This document shows positions 23,675-32,723 of a stretch of 64,000 nucleotides of DNA, in pieces; position 1 is the first letter of the stretch, and every line of letters starts with the position of its first letter. A model generated the notes under the pieces. It did not search any database. It saw only the letters and a list, made by a program, of their open reading frames with translations, and was not told where the DNA came from. Location: positions 69,708-133,707 of the forward strand of contig CARNVA010000003.1 of the NCBI GenBank assembly GCA_949031345.1. Direction: 5' to 3'. This stretch comes from an uncultured Eubacteriales bacterium (GTDB taxonomy: Bacteria; Bacillota; Clostridia; Christensenellales; UBA1242). The translations under genes were made by a program, and so were the position numbers.

Positions 23675-26317
23675 CTTTTTATTAAATATTTTTTCTCCTC
23701 TCTTTTTCTTCTTAACCACATTTTCAACAGCTTTATAAATTTCACTGAAAATAAACATTCCCGCAGACAAGCCAAATACCACACCCCATTGCATTCCAGA
23801 CAACTGAACAAGAGACAACAGGTCTCTAAGTGGCGTGAATGCAAACAGAGAAAGAAGAGCAAAGCAGAAGGCAAGTGACAACAAAAAGAAGAGATTTTTA
23901 TGAGGTTTTGATTTATAGAATGGACTATTTGTTCTCATTGAAGTCAGATAGAACATTTGAACAATATTTAATGTATAGAATGCCATTGTGACAGCAATCT
24001 TGTCATTAAACATTTTAAGACCAATAACATAAGAGGCGATTACAAGTATTGTTTGAACAATACCCAAAATTACAATAGACCAACCAATACCATTTGAGAA
24101 AAGACTCTTGTTTCTATCACGAGGCGGCTGTTCCATCAAATTGGCTTCAGGTAGCTCGACACCAAGCGCGATTGCAGGCAAACTGTCTGTAATTAAGTTT
24201 ACAAACAAAATTTGTACTGGAAACAAAAACACATATTTTGGAAAAGCAAGTGTGACTATAAACAGTGACAGAAGCTCGGCAAGGTTTGCAGAAAACAGGA
24301 ATTTGACTGTTTTTTGAATATTTCCATAGATTTTTCTGCCCTCTTCTACGGCAAGCACAATGGTTGCAAAGTTGTCATCAGTTACAATAATATCAGACAC
24401 CTCTTTGGCAACATCGGTGCCAGTTTTTCCCATCCCTATTCCTATACTTGCACGCTTCAAGCTTGGTGCATCGTTTACGCCGTCACCTGTCATAGCAACA
24501 ACTTTTCCTGCACGCTTAAAAGCTTCAACAATGCGGACTTTATCTTCAGGACTAACTCTAGCAAATACTGAACAAACTTTAATGCGTTCATCAAGCTCTT
24601 CATCTTTCATTTTTGAAAGTTGCTCACCCGTGATAACCTCATCCATGCTCTTTGCTAGACCAATTTCCTTTGCAATGGCAAGGGCTGTGTTTGAATAATC
24701 GCCGGTAATCATAATTGGGCGCATTCCTGCCCTTTTACACTTCTTGACAGCACCTTTTATTTCCTTTCTTGGTGGGTCAATCATGCCCATAAGACCAATG
24801 AAGATAAGCTGTTCTTCTTCAAACTTTTCTTGACCGCAGTTTTTATATGCAAAGCCCATAACTCTAAGCGCTCTGCCACTCATCTCTTCATTGCTTTCAA
24901 GAATTTCTGCCCTATTCTTTTCTGTCAAAGGCATAATTTTGCCATCTTTCAAAATGCGGTTACATCTTGAGAGCAAAATATCTGGGGCACCTTTTGTCAG
25001 CATTGTTTTTCCTTGATATTCACACAAAACTGACATAAGTTTTCTGTTTGAGTCAAAAGGAATTTCATCAATTCTTGTGTAAGTTTTATCTATTTCAAAT
25101 TTATCTTGCTTAAGCGTTCTGCCAAGCTCTGTAAGAGCAATTTCGGTTGGGTCGCCAAGTATTTTTCCATTTGAAAGGTTTGTATCATTACATAAAAGCC
25201 CAGTCAAAACAAGCAGATTTCCAGTTTCATCAAGTTTAAATTTGCCATTTTGAGTTTTTCCATTGAAATACATTGATGTGACTGTCATCTTATTTTGGGT
25301 AATTGTGCCTGTTTTATCTGAACAAATTACTTCACAGCAACCAAGCGTCTCAACAGAGTGCATTTTTCTTACTATCGCCCTCTGCTTTGCAAGTCTCGCA
25401 ACACCCAAACTCATAATTATAGTAATTACTGCAGGCATGCTTTCTGGTATCGCCGCAACAGAGATTGCAACCGCTGTCAAGAAGGCATCCATTACATTAA
25501 GTGGCGAAATGCAAACCTCGATAATAAAGGTGACAACTGCAATCCCAAGCACAAGAAAAGTAAGCAGTTTTCCAACATCCTTAATGCTTTTTTGAAGAGG
25601 TGTCAACTCTTCTTTAGTCTCTGTAATAACCTTGGCTATCTTTCCAAATTCGGTGTCACTTCCAAGTGCTACAACAACTCCAAGCCCTCTTCCAACATTG
25701 ACAACTGAACCTTTATAAGCCATATTCTTACGCTCGCCAAGCGGTGTGTCATCTTTATATATTCCCTCAGCATTTTTTTCTACATCAAGGCTTTCGCCTG
25801 TGAGAGATGATTCGTTTATTTTAAGCTGGTGTGCCTCAATAAGTCTCAAATCAGCTGGAACAATTGTGCCCGCCTCTAACAATACAATATCACCAGCTAC
25901 CAAGTTTTTAGTGCTGATTTTTTTAAGTGAGCCACCACGCATTACAAAGCACTCTGGCTGCGTAAGTTTGTTTAGCGCTTCAAGTGATTTCTCTGCTTTG
26001 TATTCCTGCGCAACTCCAAAAATAGCATTCATTAAGACAATTGCAAGAATGATTATTCCATCAATAATTTCATTCATGGTTTTTTCAACAATTCCAATCA
26101 CAATTGATACGGCAGCAGCTATCAAAAGAATGATAATCATAAGGTCATGAAATTGTTCGAAGAAACGCCAAACTATTCCATGCTTCTTTTGTTTTGTATC
26201 ATCATCACTTTTACGAGTGCGCTCCCTCTGTGTGACATCATCATCACTCAAGCCCTCTGGAGTGACTTTAAAATCTGCAAGTGTTTGATTTATGCTTTTA
26301 TTATGAAAATTCTCCAC
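23663..26317 (-). CDS. P-type ATPase, Ca2+-transporting (SERCA/PMCA-like, P2)
   Basis: A membrane ion pump that exports Ca2+ or another cation at the cost of ATP. The 884 residues have the actuator-domain TGES at 173-176, PESMP at 291-295 in transmembrane helix 4 (ion site, usually PEGLP), and the phosphorylation motif DKTGT at 334-338. The hinge TGDGVNDAPSLK follows, with six C-terminal transmembrane helices in all. The N-terminus has the cation-ATPase pattern with a Lys-rich cytosolic leader. The start codon is GTG with AAAAGG upstream. Ca2+ is the most likely ion, but Mg2+ or Na+ cannot be excluded. Confidence 0.93.
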   Translation of the reverse strand: MENFHNKSINQTLADFKVTPEGLSDDDVTQRERTRKSDDDTKQKKHGIVWRFFEQFHDLMIIILLIAAAVSIVIGIVEKTMNEIIDGIIILAIVLMNAIFGVAQEYKAEKSLEALNKLTQPECFVMRGGSLKKISTKNLVAGDIVLLEAGTIVPADLRLIEAHQLKINESSLTGESLDVEKNAEGIYKDDTPLGERKNMAYKGSVVNVGRGLGVVVALGSDTEFGKIAKVITETKEELTPLQKSIKDVGKLLTFLVLGIAVVTFIIEVCISPLNVMDAFLTAVAISVAAIPESMPAVITIIMSLGVARLAKQRAIVRKMHSVETLGCCEVICSDKTGTITQNKMTVTSMYFNGKTQNGKFKLDETGNLLVLTGLLCNDTNLSNGKILGDPTEIALTELGRTLKQDKFEIDKTYTRIDEIPFDSNRKLMSVLCEYQGKTMLTKGAPDILLSRCNRILKDGKIMPLTEKNRAEILESNEEMSGRALRVMGFAYKNCGQEKFEEEQLIFIGLMGMIDPPRKEIKGAVKKCKRAGMRPIMITGDYSNTALAIAKEIGLAKSMDEVITGEQLSKMKDEELDERIKVCSVFARVSPEDKVRIVEAFKRAGKVVAMTGDGVNDAPSLKRASIGIGMGKTGTDVAKEVSDIIVTDDNFATIVLAVEEGRKIYGNIQKTVKFLFSANLAELLSLFIVTLAFPKYVFLFPVQILFVNLITDSLPAIALGVELPEANLMEQPPRDRNKSLFSNGIGWSIVILGIVQTILVIASYVIGLKMFNDKIAVTMAFYTLNIVQMFYLTSMRTNSPFYKSKPHKNLFFLLSLAFCFALLSLFAFTPLRDLLSLVQLSGMQWGVVFGLSAGMFIFSEIYKAVENVVKKKKRGEKIFNKKEAE

Positions 26318-26443
26318 TTCATTTTCCTTTTAAATATAAATTATGAATTTTTAACTTTAAATTTGATTGTATAACTTAAATAATATAATTATTAAATTTT
26401 ATTATATAGTAATTTTATCATTTTATCAAACAAAAAATGCATT

Positions 26444-27199
26444 TTACCACAAAATAACTGCTGAAACTATGGCAATAATGACAAGATAAATTGAAAAATA
26501 TTTAAAATTCAAGTTTTTGGTAAGTTTAAGCATGAATTTAATTGTCAAAATTCCCACAACAAATGCAATCAAAAATGCAAGTGCAAGTCCAAGCCAGTTG
26601 ACAGAAATTGTCTCTTTAAAAATCACAAGTTTGACAATTTCCAAAAGCAATGACCCAAACACAATTGGCAGGCTTATAAGAAAGGAAAACTTTGCACAAT
26701 CTTCCTTATTTCCTCCTGCAAGCAACCCAGCCGATATGGTGGTGCCTGAACGCGAAAGACCTGGAAAGATTGCTAGACCTTGAGCAAAGCCTATTATTCC
26801 CGCCCTCTTATAGTTTATTTCGCCACCTTTTCCACTAAGCTTTTGAGACAAAAATAACAATATTGCACTGCCCAAAAAAGCCACTGGCAGCATAACGCCT
26901 TCAAAGGAAGCAGTAATAAATGGCATAAGCACAATTGCGACTATGCAAGTAATTATGGTTGAAATCACAATTGTCATCGATTGTTTTGAAAATGGATGAC
27001 GCAGACAATAAAAGATTTCCTTTCTCATGACTACCATAAGGGCAAGAAGGGTCGCAACATGCAACATTATGCTTACAAACAGACTGTCTTCAACATTAAA
27101 AAGTTTTGAAAGTAAAACAAGATGTCCGCTTGACGAAATAGGCAAAAATTCACATAACCCCTGCACAAGTCCGAGAAGCACCAGCACCAAAATTGACAT
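26444..27199 (-). CDS. uppP: Undecaprenyl-diphosphatase UppP (BacA)
   Basis: Dephosphorylates undecaprenyl pyrophosphate to recycle the lipid carrier of cell-wall synthesis; the family also gives bacitracin resistance. The 251 residues have the N-terminal block GLVQGLCEFLPISSSGHLVLL and the second motif PGLSRSGTTISAGLLAGG, both conserved in BacA. The start at 27199 is favoured over an upstream in-frame ATG at 27235 because GGGAGGAAAT directly precedes it. About eight transmembrane segments. Monocistronic. Confidence 0.95.
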   Translation of the reverse strand: MSILVLVLLGLVQGLCEFLPISSSGHLVLLSKLFNVEDSLFVSIMLHVATLLALMVVMRKEIFYCLRHPFSKQSMTIVISTIITCIVAIVLMPFITASFEGVMLPVAFLGSAILLFLSQKLSGKGGEINYKRAGIIGFAQGLAIFPGLSRSGTTISAGLLAGGNKEDCAKFSFLISLPIVFGSLLLEIVKLVIFKETISVNWLGLALAFLIAFVVGILTIKFMLKLTKNLNFKYFSIYLVIIAIVSAVILW

Positions 27200-27339
27200 A
27201 TTTCCTCCCGCTATATAGCTTAAATAAAGCTTCAAATTATTTATATAATCAATTATTAAACATTATGACTAAAATGTGGACTTGCTTTTTTTCATTCTTT
27301 TTAAAACAAGATAAAAAGATTGCAAAAGAATAAAAACAT

Positions 27340-27370
27340 AAAAAAGACGCGTTTTTTTGCGTCTTTTTTG
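27340..27370 (-). terminator. Terminator of the anchored SIMPL protein gene
   Basis: AAAAAAGACGC / GCGTCTTTTTT hairpin followed by T. Confidence 0.75.
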
Positions 27371-27385
27371 TCTAAAACTTAATAT

Positions 27386-28234
27386 TTAATTAAATTCAAC
27401 CAGCACCCTAGCTTCAATTTCAAGTTTTCCGATAAGGTCAGAAGCTGACATGTCATCCATATAATTTCTGTAAAGGCTGTTGCATGAGTAAACATATTCC
27501 TCTTTTACGCTTACAATTTTAAGGTCATCTCTTCCCAAAACTTTTGCAGCTTTCTCTTTTGAATTTTCAACAGCTGCCATCAAAGCATTGTTGTATTCTT
27601 CATCAAGATTTGACACTTCATAGATTACATCACTGATGTTTGTAACTCCATTTTCTGTCAACACACTTGCGCACTCTTTCACTTTATCGAGCCCATCAAG
27701 TTTGACATCAAAAGTAATGGTGCTGTAATAACCTATAATATTTCTGCCATAGTCATAGTCATAATTTGGATGGCAATTGAAATGCTTAAGCACAATCTGC
27801 TCTTCTTCAATTCCAATATCTTTTAAAGCAGCAATCACTTTATCGAAAGAAGCAAAGTTGGCTTCTTTCGCTTTTGCCATTTCACCGTCAAGAGTTTCAA
27901 TTCTTGCTGAAATTTTGGCTCTATCTGGTGACAAACTCACCTTTGAATTTCCATACACACAAATTGAAACTTCATTTATTTGTTCAGATAAATCAGTCTT
28001 TACATTTGGCAAGCTTTCTTCCTCGCCTTCAATGATTTCGCCACCAACTTCTTTAGTCTCATCTTCTGCAGTCTCTAAAATTTCCTCTTCGCTTTCATAT
28101 TCAATCACCTGTGCGCTTGAAAATTCTTTAACTTCAATTGGTCGCTTTCTATAAGCACTGCTTACTCCACCAACAACAAGCAGACAAACAAGCATAATAA
28201 TCACGGCCGATAATGCAATTCTTTTTCCTTTCAT
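27386..28234 (-). CDS. SIMPL-domain (DUF541) protein with N-terminal membrane anchor
   Basis: A 282-residue protein with a hydrophobic anchor about residues 6-24, a Glu-rich linker (EEEILETAEDETKEVGG) and a C-terminal SIMPL/DUF541 domain (about 85-280), shown by VSICVYGNSKVSLSPDRAKISARIETL and AAVENSKEKAAKVL. SIMPL proteins such as YlbL/BP26 are secreted or periplasmic with no defined enzyme activity. The start at 28234 is chosen because GGAGGTAAAA lies just before it; an earlier in-frame ATG at 28267 has none. A second, unanchored SIMPL protein is encoded 560 bp away on the same strand. Confidence 0.85.
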   Translation of the reverse strand: MKGKRIALSAVIIMLVCLLVVGGVSSAYRKRPIEVKEFSSAQVIEYESEEEILETAEDETKEVGGEIIEGEEESLPNVKTDLSEQINEVSICVYGNSKVSLSPDRAKISARIETLDGEMAKAKEANFASFDKVIAALKDIGIEEEQIVLKHFNCHPNYDYDYGRNIIGYYSTITFDVKLDGLDKVKECASVLTENGVTNISDVIYEVSNLDEEYNNALMAAVENSKEKAAKVLGRDDLKIVSVKEEYVYSCNSLYRNYMDDMSASDLIGKLEIEARVLVEFN

Positions 28235-28443
28235 TTTTACCTCCAACATTATCGTCTCTCTTTTCATCCAAAATATTTATGAAAACCATAATAAGTCAAT
28301 AAAACAAAATCTTAGACAAATTGTGCCATATTTTTGCAAATTTTAAATATTTTAGACTGTTTCAAGCGTTCACAATCAACTTTTTAACCTGTTCTTTTAG
28401 CATTCATGGTCGAAATTTTCGTTTTTAATCGATTATTTGAGAT

Positions 28444-28478
28444 AAAAAAAGCACTCGCATAATTTGCGAGCACTTTTT
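28444..28478 (-). terminator. Terminator of the small TM2-like gene
   Basis: GTGCTCGCA/TGCGAGTGC hairpin, 9 bp, then seven T on the minus strand. Confidence 0.85.
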
Positions 28479-28487
28479 GCCCCTTTG

Positions 28488-28712
28488 TTAGCAAGGGATA
28501 ATTCTCATAATTCTGCCATTCAAAACCATAAGAATAAGGTCAACAATCCAGATGATGTTCCATCCTAAAAGCAATCTTAAAAGACCAGCGACGATTTTTC
28601 CTTCAGAAAATCTTGTTGCAACGCCTAAGATAAGTGCTGTGATTGGGATAATAGCAAGGATAATGCTGAGAACTCTTCCAAATCCAAAATAATCTTTTCC
28701 TGTTTTTGCCAT
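28488..28712 (-). CDS. Small TM2-like membrane protein
   Basis: A 74-residue protein with two hydrophobic segments. The second ends GWNIIWIVDLILMVLNGR, which resembles the TM2 domain (a two-helix module with an aromatic-rich W-x-x-D-L motif). An RFSEGK turn joins the segments. The start at 28712 is taken because AGGAGG lies before it. It is located between two SIMPL-domain genes, but its own terminator shows that it is transcribed separately from the anchored one. Function unknown. Confidence 0.65.
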   Translation of the reverse strand: MAKTGKDYFGFGRVLSIILAIIPITALILGVATRFSEGKIVAGLLRLLLGWNIIWIVDLILMVLNGRIMRIIPC

Positions 28713-28792
28713 GATTATTCCTCCTATGGTCATTATAGCACATTCAAATTTTTATGACAATGATTTTTATGCATTTTAATAAATAATTTTAA

Positions 28793-29461
28793 TTATTTAA
28801 TTTGCCATTCTATAGTCACATTTGCCTGAATTTTTATATCATCAACGCTCATATCTCTAAAACTTTCACTGCAAGAAGCTGCACTCTTTGCCAAACATGC
28901 TTCTTCAGCAAAGTCATAGTTTGCACTTCTTGGATAGCTGAAATGCACTTCACCAAAGCTGTGATTGATTGAAAGAATATCTCCAAGTTTTACCCCTGCT
29001 GCCGCAGCCAATGCCTCAGCATCTGATTTTGCTTTTTCAACGGCAGATTTCAACGCATCAGCCTTTGCTTCTTCCGTCTTCTTTGATGTGAAAGAAATGT
29101 TAAAACGAGGCTCGCTTAAAGAGTCCGCAAGGCTTGAAACTACATCTCCAAGAAGTTTGCAATCAAAGTCGAAGCAAATTCTTAAGTTATGTGATGTTTC
29201 AAAGCCAAGAAAGACATCTTTATAATCATTTGCCTTTCCATAAACTCTTCTTTTTTGTGGATGAATGCTGAAATTTTCAGTTTTGATATCTTCAATATCA
29301 AGCTTTTTCATCTCTGCTTTAATTTTAAGCACCTTTTTGTCAACTTCTTCAAGAGATTTTGAGTAAGATTTGTCAAGAGCTGTAAGCCCAAGTCTCACTT
29401 CAATAGTGTCAGGGCTGACATTTCCCCTTCCTTCTCCAGTCACACGAATAATTTTTTCCAT
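28793..29461 (-). CDS. SIMPL-domain (DUF541) protein, no signal peptide
   Basis: A 222-residue SIMPL/DUF541 protein that starts directly with the domain (IIRVTGEGRGNVSPDTIEVR) and has AVEKAKSDAEALAAAAGVKLG in the second half, the family helix. Most SIMPL proteins have a secretion signal; this one has none and begins with four residues before the domain, so it is either cytosolic or leaves by another route. The anchored relative is nearby. GGAGGAAATAT precedes the ATG. Confidence 0.85.
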   Translation of the reverse strand: MEKIIRVTGEGRGNVSPDTIEVRLGLTALDKSYSKSLEEVDKKVLKIKAEMKKLDIEDIKTENFSIHPQKRRVYGKANDYKDVFLGFETSHNLRICFDFDCKLLGDVVSSLADSLSEPRFNISFTSKKTEEAKADALKSAVEKAKSDAEALAAAAGVKLGDILSINHSFGEVHFSYPRSANYDFAEEACLAKSAASCSESFRDMSVDDIKIQANVTIEWQIK

Positions 29462-29633
29462 ATATTTCCTCCTTAAATTAAATTCGTTTCAATATTAAGG
29501 TCAATCGTCAATAAAACAATTTAATTTTATCAATTTAAAAAAAGTATGTCAAATAATTGAAGCTCATTTTAAAATATGAAAAAAAAATCTTAAAAGTCAC
29601 ATTTAAAAAACTGTAAATTATTAAAAATAAGTT
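29462..29633. other. AT-rich gap without a gene
   Basis: I see no ORF, tRNA or strong hairpin here apart from the terminator that follows. Confidence 0.6.
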
Positions 29634-29664
29634 AAAAAAAATCCACATAAAATGCGGATTTTTT
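29634..29664 (-). terminator. Terminator of the single-TM protein gene
   Basis: AATCCaCA/TGcGGATT hairpin with A and T runs on both sides. Confidence 0.7.
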
Positions 29665-29665
29665 G

Positions 29666-30163
29666 TTAAGCAACTTTATTAAAATGCAACTCTTTTTTGC
29701 CATCAAATATATCTTCTCCTAAACTGCAATATATGTCTTTCAAAACAAAATTTTCTTCATTAAACTTATAATAGCAACTATAACGAATTTCAGCTTCTTC
29801 GCATATTAAGTATATCACAACCGCATAATTTGAATTGAAACCTCTTGTAGGCAAAAAGCTTAATGTAAAATCATATGTTTCTTCATTTTCAGAAATAAAA
29901 GCACCACTTACATTGTCAGGCATAATAAATTCACTTTCTTCATCAAAATTGGAAACAATAACAAAGTTTTCTTCTTCACATTTCCATTGCCCTACCTGAT
30001 AAAAAGGAGAAAACTTAAGTTGTTCTTCAATTCTTGGCAGATTCATAAAAAATCGAAAACTTAATATTACAATAGTCAGTCCTATTACAAGACCTATTGC
30101 AAGCGAAATGATTATAGGGATATACACTGCCCTCATAATATTTTTCTCTTCTTTATTTTCCAT
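29666..30163 (-). CDS. Hypothetical single-pass membrane protein
   Basis: A 165-residue protein with one N-terminal hydrophobic segment (about 12-40) after a charged lead, then a beta-rich outer domain. The outer domain contains the pattern QWKCEEENFVIVSN and two further Cys near its end (YSCYYKF and DIYCSLGE), so a disulfide is possible. It looks like a small extracytoplasmic beta-sandwich. Family not recognised. AAGGAGA precedes the ATG. Confidence 0.65.
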   Translation of the reverse strand: MENKEEKNIMRAVYIPIIISLAIGLVIGLTIVILSFRFFMNLPRIEEQLKFSPFYQVGQWKCEEENFVIVSNFDEESEFIMPDNVSGAFISENEETYDFTLSFLPTRGFNSNYAVVIYLICEEAEIRYSCYYKFNEENFVLKDIYCSLGEDIFDGKKELHFNKVA

Positions 30164-30259
30164 AAATCTCCTTCAAACAACTATATTATACTGCATTTAT
30201 ACTATATTAACAACTATTTTATTTGATTGCTATTTAATACTAAGACTTTTTTTAATTTT

Positions 30260-30646
30260 TCAATCATTAAAAACAAGCCAACCAGCCCCAAAACTCTTTT
30301 TAACTGGCATTGGTTCTATTCTTTCTAACTGTTCCAGCCAAATAAGCGTGCAATATTTTTTGTTTAGCGTGCCCTGCCAATCTTGAAACTTATCAGTCCC
30401 TATTTCTCTGCCATACTTTATTCTTATTTCTTCAACAATGGTTGGTGTGAGTTTAAATTGCTCTACTCTTGCAGCCACTGCTTTTGCCGTCACAGCCTTA
30501 CCAGTTTCTTTAAGATAAATCACATCTCCTACATTAACACGATTGTATGGTGCGGTTTTATTCATTGACCAGCGACTTTCTATCGTCTTTTCGCCTGACA
30601 AAACCATATTAAAGAAAGGCTGTCTTAATATCGCGATATGTTTCAT
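30260..30646 (-). CDS. ASCH-domain (PUA-like) protein
   Basis: A 128-residue protein with the ASCH signature: HIAILRQPFFNMVLSGEKTIESRW, then NVGDVIYLKE and VTAKAVAARVEQF. ASCH domains resemble PUA and are thought to bind RNA or act as small nucleoside-modifying (amidohydrolase-like) enzymes. GxKxxESR is the conserved pocket motif. The C-terminus has CTLIWLEQ. The ribosome binding site is GGTGA. No functional partner is adjacent. Confidence 0.8.
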   Translation of the reverse strand: MKHIAILRQPFFNMVLSGEKTIESRWSMNKTAPYNRVNVGDVIYLKETGKAVTAKAVAARVEQFKLTPTIVEEIRIKYGREIGTDKFQDWQGTLNKKYCTLIWLEQLERIEPMPVKKSFGAGWLVFND

Positions 30647-30739
30647 AAATTCACCATTCCAAATTTTGTTATTCTTTTTCTTAAGCCCTCAAGCATATTC
30701 GCTGGTGACTTTGGAATATAACTTTTTAATTTTTATATA

Positions 30740-30770
30740 AAAAATCCATTTAAAATAAATGGATTTTATT
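30740..30770 (-). terminator. Terminator overlapping the GNAT stop
   Basis: AAATCCATTT/AAATGGATTT hairpin. The TAA stop at 30766-30768 lies in its 5' arm. Confidence 0.65.
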
Positions 30771-31248
30771 TTAAATATTTTATGTATTTATGCATTGTGC
30801 ATCTGCATGGCTTGCTTCCACAATCTTTGCAATAATAGTCAGGATATTTTTCTCCCCAATAACTTGCAACAGAATATTGTTCATCAAAGCCAAAACTTTC
30901 AAGAAGTTTTTTGGCATTGCAATGACCTAAAACATCTATGGCTTCACATTCAACTTTTTCAAATTGCTCTTTATCAAGAGAAGAAAGAAGGTCGCTGAGC
31001 AAATCTGTTCCATAGCCTTTCTTTTGATAATTTGGTCGCAAAATAATATAATCAATAAAGCATATTTTCTCATCTTCTTTATGCCAAACTAAAGCACCGA
31101 TAAGCTTATCATCTTCTTCAGCAATTCTGGCGTTGTATTTATCCAAATTGTTTCCAACATCCTCGATATTTGCACCTTCGCCCCACTGCTCTATTTGTAG
31201 ATAATCTAAATCATTTTTATATTTTTCTTTATAGTTTACTATTTGCAT
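30766..31248 (-). CDS. GNAT acetyltransferase with Cys-rich C-terminal tail
   Basis: A 160-residue GNAT: IAEEDDKLIGALVW, DYIILRPNYQKKGYGTDLLSDLL with the acetyl-CoA loop, and a core ending FGFDEQYSVASYW. The last about 20 residues carry CKDCGSKPCRC, four Cys in a C-x2-C-x4-C-x-C pattern that could bind one zinc, followed by a basic end. That tail is not part of a standard GNAT fold. AAAGGGG precedes the ATG. It lies 11 nt after the small gene at 31259-31477, which is itself 15 nt after the large gene at 31493, so the three form an operon. Confidence 0.8.
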   Translation of the reverse strand: MQIVNYKEKYKNDLDYLQIEQWGEGANIEDVGNNLDKYNARIAEEDDKLIGALVWHKEDEKICFIDYIILRPNYQKKGYGTDLLSDLLSSLDKEQFEKVECEAIDVLGHCNAKKLLESFGFDEQYSVASYWGEKYPDYYCKDCGSKPCRCTMHKYIKYLK

Positions 31249-31258
31249 AAACGCCCCT

Positions 31259-31477
31259 TTATGAAATCAAAATTGCATAAAGCTTTGTCGCTTCATCATT
31301 TGAAAAGCCCAAGTCTTTTAAAAGATTGATTGAAGTGATAAACCCAATATAATTAAAAGAGTCAGGAATTTCTAAAATATTCATAATGCTTGTGTATAAT
31401 TTTGTCTTTGACAAATCTTCTGCAAGATATTTTTTGCATCTTTGTTTTAAGTGAAATAAAATTTCTTCTTTATTCAT
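31259..31477 (-). CDS. Small helical hypothetical protein, 72 residues
   Basis: The start at 31477 is used because AGGTGG lies 8 nt before it; the apparent GTG start at 31489 lies inside that ribosome binding site. The 72-residue protein is helical with a KTKLYTSIMNILEIP core and no signal peptide or metal motif. It lies between the transglutaminase-like gene and the GNAT gene in one operon. Family not recognised. Confidence 0.6.
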   Translation of the reverse strand: MNKEEILFHLKQRCKKYLAEDLSKTKLYTSIMNILEIPDSFNYIGFITSINLLKDLGFSNDEATKLYAILIS

Positions 31478-31492
31478 AAATAAAACCACCTA

Positions 31493-32626
31493 TTAACCTA
31501 GTATATTACCCTGAGCATCAGCTTTAACCTGTCTTCCCTCTTCAATGAGATTTCTTAAATAGCCCACAACATTTGTTGCTTTTTGGCTTTCATCATAAAC
31601 AGCTTTGCCACCCTCATAGACTTCTTGTAAATAAATTTTGCCTTCTTTAAGCATTTCAGGCATAGAGCTTCTTCTTGAAAACTTTTCAAAATATCTTTCT
31701 TCTCTTCTTTGCGCAAAGTCACTTTGCTTAACTTCCAAAATTGACTTATCTGCCAAAGAAATTTCATAAATTTGTAAGCTTTCAAAATCCTCATAGCCTT
31801 TGTCATCAGTATAACCATCTTTATTAAACACAAATAGGCATTTTAATTGGTTGTCAAGTTTGTCTTTTACAAACAAGACTTCTGCTTTTCTGTCAAGCTT
31901 TCCAGAAAACTCTTCCTTTTTAAACAAAAGATGTTTCAGCTTTAAAAGGTAATTGAAAGTCAAAACAGAATACTTTGGCACATCATCACTGACTGCCATC
32001 TTCAAAAAGAGGTCTCGTCTTTCTTCCAAAGAGAAATCTTGCAAGCTTTTCTCTTGTGATTTAAGTTTAAGATATTCTTCTTCAAAATGAGAAAGACTTC
32101 TCTCCCTTTCTGTCACCTTCTCAACAGCCTTTTTGAAAGCTTCTTTCGCTTTGTCATCACCATAGCATTCCCAGCCTTCAAATGAAGGTTTATATTTCAT
32201 ATTGATAAGGTCATTATTATCAACAATTCCATAAGTTGCATCACAATCAAAGAGAAGATTTTCATCAATTGCGACACCAAGAGCTTGATGAACAACATGA
32301 AATCTGTCAATCGAATTGTCAGCAAACATGCCCTCACCTTTCAAAAATTCTTCAGATAAGATGCCCGCATCAACAAATAATTGACCACAAATTGCATTAA
32401 AGGTAAAGCAAACAACATCTGTCCTTTCCTCGCCATCAATATCAGCAAGATTTTCTATGTTTGTGTAATAACTCTTGACCTGTTCATCTTCTAGATAATA
32501 ATCCATAGAATAATTAAGCTTTTTGCAAAGTTGATAATAAATAAAGACAGCTTTTTCAAGTTTTGAGTAATTCTCAGGCATAATTGAAAAGATGCTTTCT
32601 CTTAGTTTATTGTTTATTTTAAACAT
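31493..32626 (-). CDS. Hypothetical protein with possible transglutaminase-like fold
   Basis: A 377-residue soluble protein. Its first 145 residues carry, in order, a Cys in a helix (C73, DVVCFTFNAICGQLF), two His (H110 and H113, FHVVHQALGV) and Asp in LLFDCDATYGIVD (D127/D129). That order matches the Cys-His-Asp layout of transglutaminase-like cysteine peptidases, but the flanking sequence is unusual, so the assignment is tentative. Residues about 185-340 are helical and charged. A GGGGG ribosome binding site precedes the ATG. It is the first gene of an operon with the small gene and the GNAT. Confidence 0.6.
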   Translation of the reverse strand: MFKINNKLRESIFSIMPENYSKLEKAVFIYYQLCKKLNYSMDYYLEDEQVKSYYTNIENLADIDGEERTDVVCFTFNAICGQLFVDAGILSEEFLKGEGMFADNSIDRFHVVHQALGVAIDENLLFDCDATYGIVDNNDLINMKYKPSFEGWECYGDDKAKEAFKKAVEKVTERERSLSHFEEEYLKLKSQEKSLQDFSLEERRDLFLKMAVSDDVPKYSVLTFNYLLKLKHLLFKKEEFSGKLDRKAEVLFVKDKLDNQLKCLFVFNKDGYTDDKGYEDFESLQIYEISLADKSILEVKQSDFAQRREERYFEKFSRRSSMPEMLKEGKIYLQEVYEGGKAVYDESQKATNVVGYLRNLIEEGRQVKADAQGNILG

Positions 32627-32723
32627 AAGCGTTTCCCCCTTTTTCTCATATTAACATAAATTTGTTGATTTTTCAAGATATTTTTTCTATTTCTTTTTAA
32701 ACATGAAAAAAGTCAAAAAAGCA

